DNA of 33,780 nt. Source: an uncultured Gammaproteobacteria bacterium (GTDB lineage: Bacteria > Pseudomonadota > Gammaproteobacteria > Arenicellales > JAANXG01). Below the pieces are notes generated by a model that was not told the origin of the DNA, did no database searches, and worked only from the letters and a program-made list of their open reading frames with translations. The DNA is taken from assembly GCA_947258975.1 (NCBI GenBank), contig CAMYKK010000039.1, forward strand, positions 1-33,780. Reading direction: 5' to 3'. Positions within the stretch are counted from its first letter, which is position 1; each line of letters starts with the position of its first letter. Of this stretch, positions 1-8,391 are shown one piece after another. The position numbers and the translations under genes were made by a program.

Positions 1-613
1 TCGTCCCGGTCGCACCATCTGCATAGGTAAATGTACCGGATGAAGCCAGCACATTGTCGCCAGTAAGCGCTGTGTTTTGCGTAGTACCTGAAGTACCAAT
101 AGACTGAATGCCTAAGTCTGTCAGTGTGAGCAGCTCGGCCGCCTGGCTAATGCCATCCTGATTCAGATCTTGCCAGACGCGGAGATCATTAAACTGCGCA
201 TCATTCACATCAATCTGACCATCCAGATTTGAGTCCAAATCTGACAGCGCATCATAACCATCAGCCGCCAGGGTGCCATCAGATTTGATAGTATTTTCGC
301 CAAACAGCTCCAGACCATTATCAATCAGACCATTGCCATTTCGATCCATAACCAATATACCGTCATCTGCACCGACCCAACCTGTGGCGTGTTTAATGCC
401 GTCGCCATCATGGTCGAAGAGCGTTGTGCCATCTGCGGCGGTGGTTTCTATGCCATCGCCGTCGAGGTCCAATACAAAAGGATCACGGTAAACTGGCTGT
501 ATCCAATTAATTAAATTATTGAATAATTCATCAACATTAATATCAATATCTACTTTAGATAAGTCTTCAAAGGAAGCCGTACGCAAGTCCTGGTGGAACC
601 TGCATACGACCAT
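1..613 (-). CDS. RTX/EF-hand-like calcium-binding repeat protein, fragment running off the left edge
   Basis: This reading frame on the minus strand is open from the left edge to about 638, where an in-frame TAA closes it; the first ATG is at 613. The translation carries a series of Asp/Gly/Asn-rich calcium-binding loops, in order [38 protein letters not shown] and [11 protein letters not shown]. It also has the stretches [12 protein letters not shown] and GLELFG that are typical of large secreted RTX or haemolysin-type proteins. In those families this block sits deep inside a giant protein, so the ATG at 613 is probably not a native start and the piece is likely truncated at its N-terminus as well as by the window edge. 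It starts only 17 bases after the NosZ stop codon, an unusual neighbour. Function: probably a secreted or surface calcium-binding protein. The family call is fairly safe; the gene boundaries are not. Confidence 0.6.
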   Translation of the reverse strand, partial: MVVCRFHQDLRTASFEDLSKVDIDINVDELFNNLINWIQPVYRDPFVLDLDGDGIETTAADGTTLFDHDGDGIKHATGWVGADDGILVMDRNGNGLIDNGLELFGENTIKSDGTLAADGYDALSDLDSNLDGQIDVNDAQFNDLRVWQDLNQDGISQAAELLTLTDLGIQSIGTSGTTQNTALTGDNVLASSGTFTYADGATGT

Positions 614-630
614 TCCTAAGATTCGATCAT

Positions 631-2451
631 TTAGATATTACTTTCATCTCCAACACTCCAACTAAGAGGCGTTCTCGAACCCCTTGGTGATACTCTGATG
701 TATCCTTGCATTTCTTGGTGCAGTGCAGAACAGAAATCGGTGCAATAGAAAGTAAATACACCTTCGAATTGTGGTTTCCAGTACAATGTTTCTGTTTGAC
801 CTGGCATCACAAGAAGTTCAGCATTGTTCATACCCTGTATTGCCAATCCATGCGGCACATCAAAGTCCTGTTCAAGATTGGTTAAGTGAACGTAAACTTC
901 ATCTCCAACTCTAATACCTTCGATATTGTCAGGAGCAAAGTGAGATCTGATAGATGTCATGTATACATGCACAGTGTTTCCTGATCTCTCCACTCTTGTC
1001 TGACCCTCACCTAAGGCTCTGTGTGGATGTTCGTTTTCTTCAATTTTGTAAAACTTCTTACTCTTACTAACTATCCTGTCGGCTGAGATTCCTTGAGCAT
1101 AGTGAGGTTCTCCAACAGTAGGGAAGTCTAATAGCAGTTTCATTTTATCTCCTGATATGTCATATAACTGAGCTGAGTGATTCATTTCAGGCCCTGTAGG
1201 CAAGTAGCGGTCTTTGGTTATCTTATTAAGCGCAACCATGTATTTGCCCTGAGGCTTTTTAGAATCACCACCTGGTATCATAAGGTGACCCACAGAGTAG
1301 TAAGTAGGTACTTTGTCAAGTACTTCCCATGTTCCTACTTTCCACTTAACTATATTAGAAGAGATGAAGAAAGTAGTGTACGCATTGCCTTTGTTATCAA
1401 ATTCTGTATGAAGAGGCCCTAAACCTGGCTTCTTAACAACACCACCAACAACCTTATCATATTTAAGGACAGGTACACTTTCTATAATAGTTTCAAATTC
1501 TTCGTTTTCAATTGCAGAAAGCATGTTGGTAAATGAGTGTGCAGTTAGATCAGCAGAAAGTTTACCACTTCCTATGATGTATTCTCCAGTTGGGTCAACA
1601 TCTACACCGTGAGGTGACTTAGGAGTTGGAAGAAAATACACTAATCCTGGGCAATCTTCAGGAGTCAATACAGGAACTGTCTTAACTTCTGTTGATGTAG
1701 CCATATGCGTCTTTTCATCATAACGGTTAACAAAATGTCTTCCTGGAATATTTTTGGCCTTACCGGCAGCTAAATATTCTTCGGCTTTCTTCCAGTTTAC
1801 TGCAGCTATGAAATCTTTGTCATTTTGAGAAGCATTAACTTCTTTAAGTGTATGACTCTTTTCTGTATTGTAGGTAGTAAAGAAAGTCCATCCGTGAGAT
1901 TTCCCTTTGCCTGAATGGGCAAGATCATAATCAAAGGCAGGAAGTAATATCTGGAAGGCAATATTCATATGTCCTTCGTCATCAACGGTTAGGCATTTTT
2001 GTGGGGTGAAATGCGCCGGCGCCGCGCTCACCGTGACCGCCGCCTCATGATCGCCTTGAATAAGCGTCTCGACGGTTCTTCTTATGTCCTCCGGCCGCCT
2101 CAATGGACTCGTCGGCTCCAACAGTACGGATATGTCGTAGCGTTCGCCATAGTGCCTTTCTGATTCGACCCACGCGTGCTTCCACATGTCGATCGAAGTT
2201 GCGAAATCGCCTGCCAGTTCGGGCGGCCGCATGAATGGCACATCGAGTTTATACTTGGCCGCCTCCGCTGCGATCGCCGCATCGTCCGTGGAAACGATTC
2301 TCCGGTCTATCCATTCGACATTCGCCGCTGCTTGCGCCGCACGGCCGACAAGCGACACCCCGCAGACCTTACACAGATTTTTACGCGGTATGGATTTACT
2401 TCCCCCGCGCGCCGGAACAACCGCCAAGATGGTATGAGTTTTGTACGCCAA
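631..2451 (-). CDS. Chimeric ORF: NeuA-type CMP-acylneuraminate cytidylyltransferase N-terminus joined in frame to NosZ C-terminus
   Basis: One uninterrupted 606-residue frame with a TTG start. Residues 1 to about 158 are the N-terminal part of a CMP-sialic acid synthetase-like enzyme: the nucleotide-binding [20 protein letters not shown] at 54-57 and [14 protein letters not shown] at 110-123. The family is normally about 230 residues, so its C-terminal third is missing. From about residue 162 (MNIAFQ) the protein is nitrous oxide reductase. It has the NosZ propeller histidine contexts [26 protein letters not shown] and GEPHYAQG, then the cupredoxin CuA site HGLAI ... [12 protein letters not shown]. 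The NosZ N-terminus, with its first CuZ histidines, is absent, so neither half is a complete enzyme. The DNA changes from GC-richer to AT-rich at the junction near 1966-1975. The NeuA part follows the Gfo/Idh gene by 18 bp and belongs with the leftward nonulosonic acid locus. This is either an assembly or amplification chimera or a true recombinational fusion; I favour an artefact. Confidence 0.85.
   Translation of the reverse strand: MAYKTHTILAVVPARGGSKSIPRKNLCKVCGVSLVGRAAQAAANVEWIDRRIVSTDDAAIAAEAAKYKLDVPFMRPPELAGDFATSIDMWKHAWVESERHYGERYDISVLLEPTSPLRRPEDIRRTVETLIQGDHEAAVTVSAAPAHFTPQKCLTVDDEGHMNIAFQILLPAFDYDLAHSGKGKSHGWTFFTTYNTEKSHTLKEVNASQNDKDFIAAVNWKKAEEYLAAGKAKNIPGRHFVNRYDEKTHMATSTEVKTVPVLTPEDCPGLVYFLPTPKSPHGVDVDPTGEYIIGSGKLSADLTAHSFTNMLSAIENEEFETIIESVPVLKYDKVVGGVVKKPGLGPLHTEFDNKGNAYTTFFISSNIVKWKVGTWEVLDKVPTYYSVGHLMIPGGDSKKPQGKYMVALNKITKDRYLPTGPEMNHSAQLYDISGDKMKLLLDFPTVGEPHYAQGISADRIVSKSKKFYKIEENEHPHRALGEGQTRVERSGNTVHVYMTSIRSHFAPDNIEGIRVGDEVYVHLTNLEQDFDVPHGLAIQGMNNAELLVMPGQTETLYWKPQFEGVFTFYCTDFCSALHQEMQGYIRVSPRGSRTPLSWSVGDESNI
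1960..1980. other. Junction between NeuA-like and NosZ-like coding sequence
   Basis: The protein goes from LTVDDEGH (still NeuA-like) to MNIAFQ (NosZ-like) here, without a change of frame. Base composition and codon choice shift at the same point. A CATATG hexamer lies at 1966-1971, exactly at the switch; this could be chance. Confidence 0.7.
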
Positions 2452-2469
2452 GGAAACTGATGCGTAAAA

Positions 2470-3471
2470 CTAGCTTACGACCACGACGCGGCGGCTGTCA
2501 TTGCTCTCCCTCGCCGCCTCAATGATGGACAGCACCTGAACGCCGTCATCGATTCCGCATGTAGTCACAGGTTCCCCCGCCAGGACGTCCAAAAACTCCC
2601 TTGCCGCCGCCAGGAACATATCATTCCTCTCGCAGTTATACAGAGTGTGGTTCCAGGTCTCCTCCATGTCATGGCCCACCGCCACCCGATTGGGGTCGAC
2701 GGTCCATAGTATCGTTCCGTTCTCACCGATAAAGCGGATGTATTTTTGATGCGGCCGTCCATACAAATCCAGATGCATGGTAACTACCGGGCCATCTTCA
2801 TATTGAATCACCATATCCACGTTGTCGTCCGTGCTTATATCAAGGTCGCTCATTTTACCGATGCTTGCGTAAACACTTGCAGGTTTGCCCAACAACCAAA
2901 GCATCAGATCTACCCAGTGACTTTCATCTAACAGCGCCCCGCCGCCAAGCTCCTTGCTCGCCATAAAGAAATCCCGGTAGTCCTCCCAAGGATGCCAGTC
3001 CGCCAGGTGGGCCGACATCACGAACTGTACGCTCCTGAGCTGACCGATCTGGTTCTGATCAAGAAGCTGTTTCACCTGCGTTAACGGCTCCCACCACCGC
3101 CAGGTATAGCCCAACAACAGCGGCGTATTGGATTGTGCTACGGTTGCCTGCAATCGGCGCGCGCTTTTGTCGTCGGGAGAGACGGGTTTTTCCAGCAACA
3201 CCGGCAATCCGCTTTCCAGCATCTGAATAGCCTGATCTACATGAAACACCGGGGGCGATGCCACGACTGCCCCTGCGTAATCGCTGCTCTGCTCCAACGC
3301 TGCATCAACATCGGTATACACTCCCTTGACATAGCGCTCGGCGCTGACTTCATCCAACCGGTCCTGCCGCGGATCCACATAGCTGATGTCGCAACCAAGA
3401 GACGCGAGGTTGCTCCCATGCCGTTTTCCGGCACTACCGGTGCCAATCACTAATATATGTCCGCCACGCAT
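2470..3471 (-). CDS. Gfo/Idh/MocA family NAD(P)-dependent oxidoreductase
   Basis: A 333-residue protein with ATG start. The N-terminus is a Rossmann fold with the dinucleotide loop ILVIGTGSAGKRHGSNL (residues 6-22). LLEKPVS near residue 93 carries the lysine conserved in this family, and GGGALLDESHWVDLMLWLLG near residue 178 is the segment that normally contributes catalytic Asp/His residues. The family oxidises or reduces hydroxyl groups on sugars, often nucleotide-linked sugars. Members occur in sialic, legionaminic and related nonulosonic acid loci, which fits its place between the TPP enzyme (28 bp upstream) and NeuA (18 bp downstream). Substrate cannot be read from the sequence; a role in modifying the nonulosonic acid or its precursor is inferred from context. 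Confidence 0.85.
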   Translation of the reverse strand: MRGGHILVIGTGSAGKRHGSNLASLGCDISYVDPRQDRLDEVSAERYVKGVYTDVDAALEQSSDYAGAVVASPPVFHVDQAIQMLESGLPVLLEKPVSPDDKSARRLQATVAQSNTPLLLGYTWRWWEPLTQVKQLLDQNQIGQLRSVQFVMSAHLADWHPWEDYRDFFMASKELGGGALLDESHWVDLMLWLLGKPASVYASIGKMSDLDISTDDNVDMVIQYEDGPVVTMHLDLYGRPHQKYIRFIGENGTILWTVDPNRVAVGHDMEETWNHTLYNCERNDMFLAAAREFLDVLAGEPVTTCGIDDGVQVLSIIEAARESNDSRRVVVVS

Positions 3472-3499
3472 CCTGCCGCCTGTTGTAGTTTGTGCCTGT

Positions 3500-5053
3500 C
3501 TATCTTATCCCGGCCACCATGGCCTGATAGGGTTCAGGATCGAACGGTAGCTCCAAAAACAACGGACCGTCCGCCCTGTTCCAGGCCCCAAGGGCACACT
3601 GCAACTGTGGGAGGTCTTCCACCCGCTCAGCGGCCATACCCATACCGTGAAACACGCTGACCCAGGACTCACGCGCCATTTTCACTGGTTTTCGGGAAAG
3701 ATGATTTTTGATTCCCCGGGTGTATACCGATCCGAAATATCCGTCGGTCATAAACAGAACAAGCAACGGTAATTTTCGCGTCACCGCAATATCAAAGTCG
3801 GAAAGAAACATACCCACGCTGCCGTCACCGACCGCCACAACGGTTGGAGCGGTCGCATCATACAAGGCAGCGCCTACCGCCAAGGGTACGCCGATGCCCA
3901 TATACCGGCCTTGACCAGAGGACAGGTAGTAATCTGGCCTCGGAATACGACAGGCATGTTCGCCTATGGTGCAGAAATACCCTGTATCCAACACGATGCG
4001 AACGTCGTTTGAGAAGAATTCCTGAACCGCGTTGAACACCGTAGCCGGCAGAAATCCCTGTCCCGCCATATACGCATCAAGTCTTGTCTTGAGCAGCTTC
4101 AGTTCTTGATCGCCCCAGGCCTGGCGGCTCAGCAGGGCGAATAATTCCTCGAATGTTTGCGGAGTTCCAGGAGCGCTTAATTCAAAACCAAATCCTGAAA
4201 ATTCTTTCTCGTCGGCGGAGTCCACATTGATCGAGACACACGGGAATTCCTTAACGGCAAGCACCTCGTTGTGCCGTAATCCGATACCCACGATGAGGTC
4301 GGCCCGATCGATCAAGTGCGCTTCCGGCACGCGTTCCAGGCCGACGCCGGTGTATACACCGGCCGCGTGAGCCAATGTCTCGTCCACCACGCCCTTTGCA
4401 GCCGCGGTGCTGAATACCGGCACCCGCAAGTCGTTTAACAACGAACTCAAGCCACTGCGTATAGCGTATGTACCAGCAATAACAATCGCCCGTTTACTTC
4501 GTTGCAGATTCTTTTCCAGTGCAGCCAGATCATTGCTATTGGAACCAACCGTAACGGACTGCGATATGTCACTGTCACGACCCCCGACCAGCTCCAGGTG
4601 CACCGGCCCCGGCACTTCGGACTGCGCTTGTTCACACAAACCAGGAAATTGGCGCCGGCGATCTGATAGATAATGCCGGCACTTGGTGACGGCCTTGAGC
4701 ATCGCCGCGTGGTCCATATTCTTATGGGCCTTGGTGGCCGGCGTATCGGGCGGGTAGCACTCAGCCATGGACACGATCGGCAGCGCCTCGAGTCGACACG
4801 CCGCCAGTCCGGGCAGCATATTAGCCAGACCCGGGCCCTTGATACTCAACGCAACCCCCGCCTTGCCGCTCATCCTGCCGTACGCGCCCGCCATGACTGC
4901 AGCAGAGGCTTCATGGGATACAATCGTGAAGTCGACGTTTCGTTTTTCCAAGGCATCCAGCAAGGTATAGCTGGAACCACTGCCTGGAATCCCGAATATG
5001 CGATCGATGCCGCTGTCGGCGATCTCGTCCGCGAGTTTTTGTAGATCACTCAA
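3500..5053 (-). CDS. Thiamine pyrophosphate-dependent enzyme, acetolactate synthase / 2-oxoacid decarboxylase type
   Basis: A 517-residue protein with the three-domain layout of the acetolactate synthase superfamily. The N-terminal pyrimidine-binding domain has FGIPGSGS and the catalytic glutamate in SHEASAAVMAGAYGR (about residue 48). A central domain follows, then a C-terminal pyrophosphate-binding domain with GDGSVGMFLSDFDIAV from about residue 408. The usual NN ending of the TPP motif is replaced by TD (FMTDGYFGS), so magnesium would be bound by Asp rather than Asn. It lacks the features of a housekeeping acetolactate synthase locus (no small subunit nearby). The start is TTG, overlapping the stop of the upstream dehydrogenase as TTGA, which implies translational coupling. 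In this operon it may make or decarboxylate a 2-oxoacid that is then reduced by the neighbouring hydroxyacid dehydrogenase; that is inference. Confidence 0.85.
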   Translation of the reverse strand: MSDLQKLADEIADSGIDRIFGIPGSGSSYTLLDALEKRNVDFTIVSHEASAAVMAGAYGRMSGKAGVALSIKGPGLANMLPGLAACRLEALPIVSMAECYPPDTPATKAHKNMDHAAMLKAVTKCRHYLSDRRRQFPGLCEQAQSEVPGPVHLELVGGRDSDISQSVTVGSNSNDLAALEKNLQRSKRAIVIAGTYAIRSGLSSLLNDLRVPVFSTAAAKGVVDETLAHAAGVYTGVGLERVPEAHLIDRADLIVGIGLRHNEVLAVKEFPCVSINVDSADEKEFSGFGFELSAPGTPQTFEELFALLSRQAWGDQELKLLKTRLDAYMAGQGFLPATVFNAVQEFFSNDVRIVLDTGYFCTIGEHACRIPRPDYYLSSGQGRYMGIGVPLAVGAALYDATAPTVVAVGDGSVGMFLSDFDIAVTRKLPLLVLFMTDGYFGSVYTRGIKNHLSRKPVKMARESWVSVFHGMGMAAERVEDLPQLQCALGAWNRADGPLFLELPFDPEPYQAMVAGIR

Positions 5054-5991
5054 AGAGACTGACCCAGCGTCTCAATCACTTTTTCTGCGGCGCGGCGGCA
5101 TACTATCCTGACGGCATCCGGTGAATATCCGCCACAATGCGGCGTAATGAGCAAATTCTCATGCGTTTTCGCGTACATGAGTAATGGGTTGCCGGCGATA
5201 TCGGGTTCCCCGCCCAACACGTCCAACCCGGCCGCCCCCATCTGTCCAGATTCGAGCACTTCAAGAAGGCCAAGTTCGTCAATGACCGCCGCCCGCGAAG
5301 TGTTGATGAATATCGCGCCGGTCTTGACCTGCCGAAATAAATCGCGGGTCACCATTCCCTCGGTCTCCTCATTCAAATGCACGTGCACTGAAATGAAATC
5401 GCTGGCCCGGAAAACGTCCTCCAAAGAACTTCTTTCGCAATTTTCCGGATATTCACGCACATACGGGTCGAAGCCGACGACCTTCATACCGAATCCCGTC
5501 GCATACCGGGTCATCCAGCCGCCGATACGGCCGCAACCAACGAGACCGAGTTGTTTTCCGCGTAACATCACCCCGGGAAACAATTCCCGGGTCCAACTGC
5601 CGTTGCGTACATGACTGCAGGCCGCCGGCAATTTTCTGGCGCAGGCCATCAATAACGCCCAGGACAGCTCTGCCGCCGGCGTGATGTTTCTCAGCAGTTC
5701 CCGATCCTCCTTCAGCGTCCTGACGGATATATTGCGCGCATCAAGGCCGCCGCGTGCTATATGGTCAGACCCGGTCGTCGCGCAAGATATGATTTTCAGT
5801 TTCGTCGCCCTCTCGAGCATATCTTCGTCGAACCGAACCCGCATCGAAGCGTCGATGATGGCATCGGCGTCACCAATCACTTGTTTCACTGCCGTCGGAG
5901 TAGCGTCTATATGGGTAACATCGACGGCGGAAGGCATGGATGCGGCCACCGCTTCGTAGCCCTCGTCGGCACCGAGGTACAGCACCTTCAT
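5050..5991 (-). CDS. D-isomer-specific 2-hydroxyacid dehydrogenase
   Basis: A 313-residue protein of the phosphoglycerate/D-lactate dehydrogenase superfamily. The NAD-binding loop is LGLVGCGRIGGW (about 148-159) followed by the acidic VVGFDPY. The catalytic triad contexts are visible: Arg in INTSRAAVIDE, Glu in VLGGEPD and His in ITPHCGG. The reaction is interconversion of a 2-oxoacid and a D-2-hydroxyacid with NAD(H). It overlaps the upstream methyltransferase stop by four bases (ATGA) and the downstream TPP enzyme start by four bases (TTGA), so the three genes form a tightly coupled unit. The pairing with a 2-oxoacid-handling TPP enzyme suggests successive steps. A biosynthetic serine-type PGDH is less likely because the C-terminal ACT domain is absent. 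Confidence 0.88.
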   Translation of the reverse strand: MKVLYLGADEGYEAVAASMPSAVDVTHIDATPTAVKQVIGDADAIIDASMRVRFDEDMLERATKLKIISCATTGSDHIARGGLDARNISVRTLKEDRELLRNITPAAELSWALLMACARKLPAACSHVRNGSWTRELFPGVMLRGKQLGLVGCGRIGGWMTRYATGFGMKVVGFDPYVREYPENCERSSLEDVFRASDFISVHVHLNEETEGMVTRDLFRQVKTGAIFINTSRAAVIDELGLLEVLESGQMGAAGLDVLGGEPDIAGNPLLMYAKTHENLLITPHCGGYSPDAVRIVCRRAAEKVIETLGQSL

Positions 5992-6917
5992 TGTTTGCGA
6001 TCTTCGCGCCCGTGCGCTTTTTTCAGAAAATAATACAGGTAATCACCGACGCCTTTTTCCTCCAGAAATCGTTTCCATACGTCATCCATCAACGCACTCT
6101 CGAAATGCTGCAATGGCTTGTTCCCGGTGGGTCTTCCGTCGCGCAACCAAGCCAAGGCATTGGAAACTCCAAATCGTTGAACGCAACGAGCGTCCATCAC
6201 TTCAAATCCTGCATGCTGTGCACAATGGGCGAAAGAATCAGTATCGAAATACCAACGATGCACCGTTCTGTAAAAAAACTTGGGATATTCTTTTTCCAAC
6301 AGATCCATGAGCACGTCGGACCGGTTCGGCGTGCTCACCACGAGTATCCCGTCGTCTTCAAGCAGCTTTCCAATGTCGGCGAGAAAATCCCGGGGATCGA
6401 ACACATGTTCGATCACGCTGAAACTGAAAGCAAAATCCACCCTTCCACGCCCGTCGGCGGCCGCATCCGCTGCAAACGGATACACGTGGTATCCCCGCGC
6501 GGCGAGTGATTCGTGATAGACCTGGCATGGCTCGACGGCGACGACACGCTTTGCTAAGCCACTGATATGATCGAGGAAACTGCCTGCCCCGCAACCAATA
6601 TCCGCGACCGACTTACCTCTTAACGAGTGCGGCCAAAGCGCTGACACATTCAATAGCTGTAACTCGTCGTGCCGTGACCAATAACCGCCCACATCCGTCG
6701 GCTCCTCGAGCAGTTTTCGATATTCCTCTCCCTCGTAAAAGCTCGTATCCACGCACGCCTTTTCCTGCAGGCGCTGGACCCGGCACATTTCACATTGCCC
6801 GATGAGACATTCTCCGCCGGTGAGATTTCCGAATGATCCGTTGCGAATCGGACCGCTGTAGACCACTCGCCAATCGTTGTTGCCACAAATTTCGCAGGTG
6901 TGTTCAAAGGCATCCAT
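5988..6917 (-). CDS. SAM-dependent methyltransferase with N-terminal zinc-ribbon
   Basis: A 309-residue protein starting MDAFEHTCEICG. I chose the ATG at 6917, 10 bp after the NeuC stop, because an upstream extension would overlap NeuC and is not family-like. Four cysteines (CEICG ... CEMCR, with intervening Cys) form a putative zinc-binding knuckle like that of C-methyltransferases acting on nucleotide sugars. Then come motif I VADIGCGAGSFLDH, an acidic VVAVEP and the post-motif FSFSVIEHVFDPRDFL. The C-terminal third has no motif I recognise. The family includes sugar C- and O-methyltransferases; position inside the nonulosonic acid operon suggests methylation of the glycan or its precursor. 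Its stop overlaps the next start (ATGA). Confidence 0.82.
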   Translation of the reverse strand: MDAFEHTCEICGNNDWRVVYSGPIRNGSFGNLTGGECLIGQCEMCRVQRLQEKACVDTSFYEGEEYRKLLEEPTDVGGYWSRHDELQLLNVSALWPHSLRGKSVADIGCGAGSFLDHISGLAKRVVAVEPCQVYHESLAARGYHVYPFAADAAADGRGRVDFAFSFSVIEHVFDPRDFLADIGKLLEDDGILVVSTPNRSDVLMDLLEKEYPKFFYRTVHRWYFDTDSFAHCAQHAGFEVMDARCVQRFGVSNALAWLRDGRPTGNKPLQHFESALMDDVWKRFLEEKGVGDYLYYFLKKAHGREDRKQ

Positions 6918-6927
6918 CTGACCGGAC

Positions 6928-8091
6928 CTAGTACGCGAGTCGTTTTTGAATTCTGATATCTGCAGTTGCGAGATGCTCCGCGATTCTTGTGCCGGCGTTG
7001 CCATCGCCGAACAACTCAGAGCGCTCAAACACACCATGATCTATCTGCTTTCTCACCGCCGCCTCAATCTCGCCGCTGTCATACGCCGTCCATATCACAT
7101 TGTCACCATGCTCCCTGCCCAATTGGCGCGTGCCGATGCTTACCGCCGGCACCCCAAGAAACGACCCCTCTCTGAGGGCGGAGCTGGAATTACCCAGCAA
7201 ACATTTCGAGTTTGCAATCAGCCTCGCATAATCCTCTACCGAGAAATTGCGATAGAAATGAATATAGTCCGGATTGTTCTGTTCTCGATACACTCTCAAT
7301 CCTTTCGATACGTCGTCCGAACCCGCATCAACATTGGGCCAAAGCCACACGGTTTGCATTCTAATTGCCTCGACCGCCTTTAATGTCTTATTGATTTGTA
7401 CGAACCCCTCTCCATACTCGGTGGTAACCGGATGCTGAAGAACTGTAATGTACGGTTTGTTTGGGTCAATCGATGGTCCCACCCCTTTATATCTCTCGAA
7501 GATATCGTTTGGCAGACTCAGGTCCAACTGCGCCACAACATCTATTGCCGGACACCCTGTCCAAAAAACGGTGTCCGCCTGCTCCCCCATACGCACGAGG
7601 TTTTCCGCGGATTTCTTGGTTGCAGGAAAATGAATGTGCGAGAGTTTCGTCACGGCATGTCGCACGCTCTCATCGATTGATCCGGTGACTTCGCCGCCCT
7701 GCGTATGTGCCAAACGAATATTCATGTAGCTCGCTGCCACCGCAGTGGCCATTGTTTCAAATCGATCCGCTACGGTGAGAACGATATCCGGCTCCATGTT
7801 CTCGAATAAGGTAGCCAACTCCATAATCGCCATTCCGGTTGATTTAGCCATCGTCGTTGGCGTCTCACCCTCGACTATTGAGTAAACAGTCGCGTCCGGA
7901 GTGAACCCGTCGTCCTCAATGATCTGCCTGACATTCCCGAAACGGTACAGTAATGCCGATGCACCGAGGATTATCCGCAGTTCCAGCTCCGGGTGTTCCC
8001 TGACAGCCGCCATAACCGTTTTAATCCTGCCGTAGTTCGCCCGGCTATTGACAACTACGCACACTTTTCGCTTGTTGGTTGCTGTTTTCAT
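6928..8091 (-). CDS. neuC: NeuC-type UDP-N-acetylglucosamine 2-epimerase (hydrolysing)
   Basis: A 387-residue protein matching the usual length of hydrolysing UDP-GlcNAc 2-epimerases. It shows the two-domain GT-B-like pattern with KVCVVVNSRANYGRIK at the N-terminus, ADRFETMATAVAA, the HTQGGEVTGSIDESVRHA segment and the C-terminal nucleotide-binding GNSSSALREGSFLGVPAVSIG. NeuC converts UDP-GlcNAc to ManNAc and UDP, the precursor for NeuB; relatives (LegG/NeuC2) do the equivalent for GDP- or UDP-linked bacillosamine in legionaminic acid synthesis. With NeuB upstream and NeuA downstream the assignment to nonulosonic acid synthesis is strong, but the exact sugar cannot be fixed. A 300-bp gap separates it from neuB, wider than elsewhere in the operon. 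Confidence 0.9.
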   Translation of the reverse strand: MKTATNKRKVCVVVNSRANYGRIKTVMAAVREHPELELRIILGASALLYRFGNVRQIIEDDGFTPDATVYSIVEGETPTTMAKSTGMAIMELATLFENMEPDIVLTVADRFETMATAVAASYMNIRLAHTQGGEVTGSIDESVRHAVTKLSHIHFPATKKSAENLVRMGEQADTVFWTGCPAIDVVAQLDLSLPNDIFERYKGVGPSIDPNKPYITVLQHPVTTEYGEGFVQINKTLKAVEAIRMQTVWLWPNVDAGSDDVSKGLRVYREQNNPDYIHFYRNFSVEDYARLIANSKCLLGNSSSALREGSFLGVPAVSIGTRQLGREHGDNVIWTAYDSGEIEAAVRKQIDHGVFERSELFGDGNAGTRIAEHLATADIRIQKRLAY

Positions 8092-8391
8092 AAAACCTTC
8101 ATCAAGAGCATCCGGCCGTTCATTCGTTGCAGCAGGTGAGTGCCTTCCCGCCTCCCACGCTTGAAATACTTGAACTGATCACATCAGCCAGAAGAATTTG
8201 AGAGAAATCGAAATGGTCCACCTATTCCTTCGACCGCCGCCACGCATTGCGACAGCCGGTAGATTTTATTTGGGCGCTCTCGTTATACGGGATTGGTGCT
8301 TCAGTCCGCATGAGGCACGTCACATGCCTTTGCAGCGCGCAATCGATGCGGGTATCCTACATGCATTAAACGATGAAGAATCGTGGCTTGG
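8092..8391. other. Non-coding gap between neuB and neuC
   Basis: I see no convincing gene on either strand in these 300 bases; open frames on the plus strand are continuations of antisense to neuB. It may hold a secondary leftward promoter for neuC and the genes after it, but no clear -10/-35 pair stands out. Confidence 0.4.
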
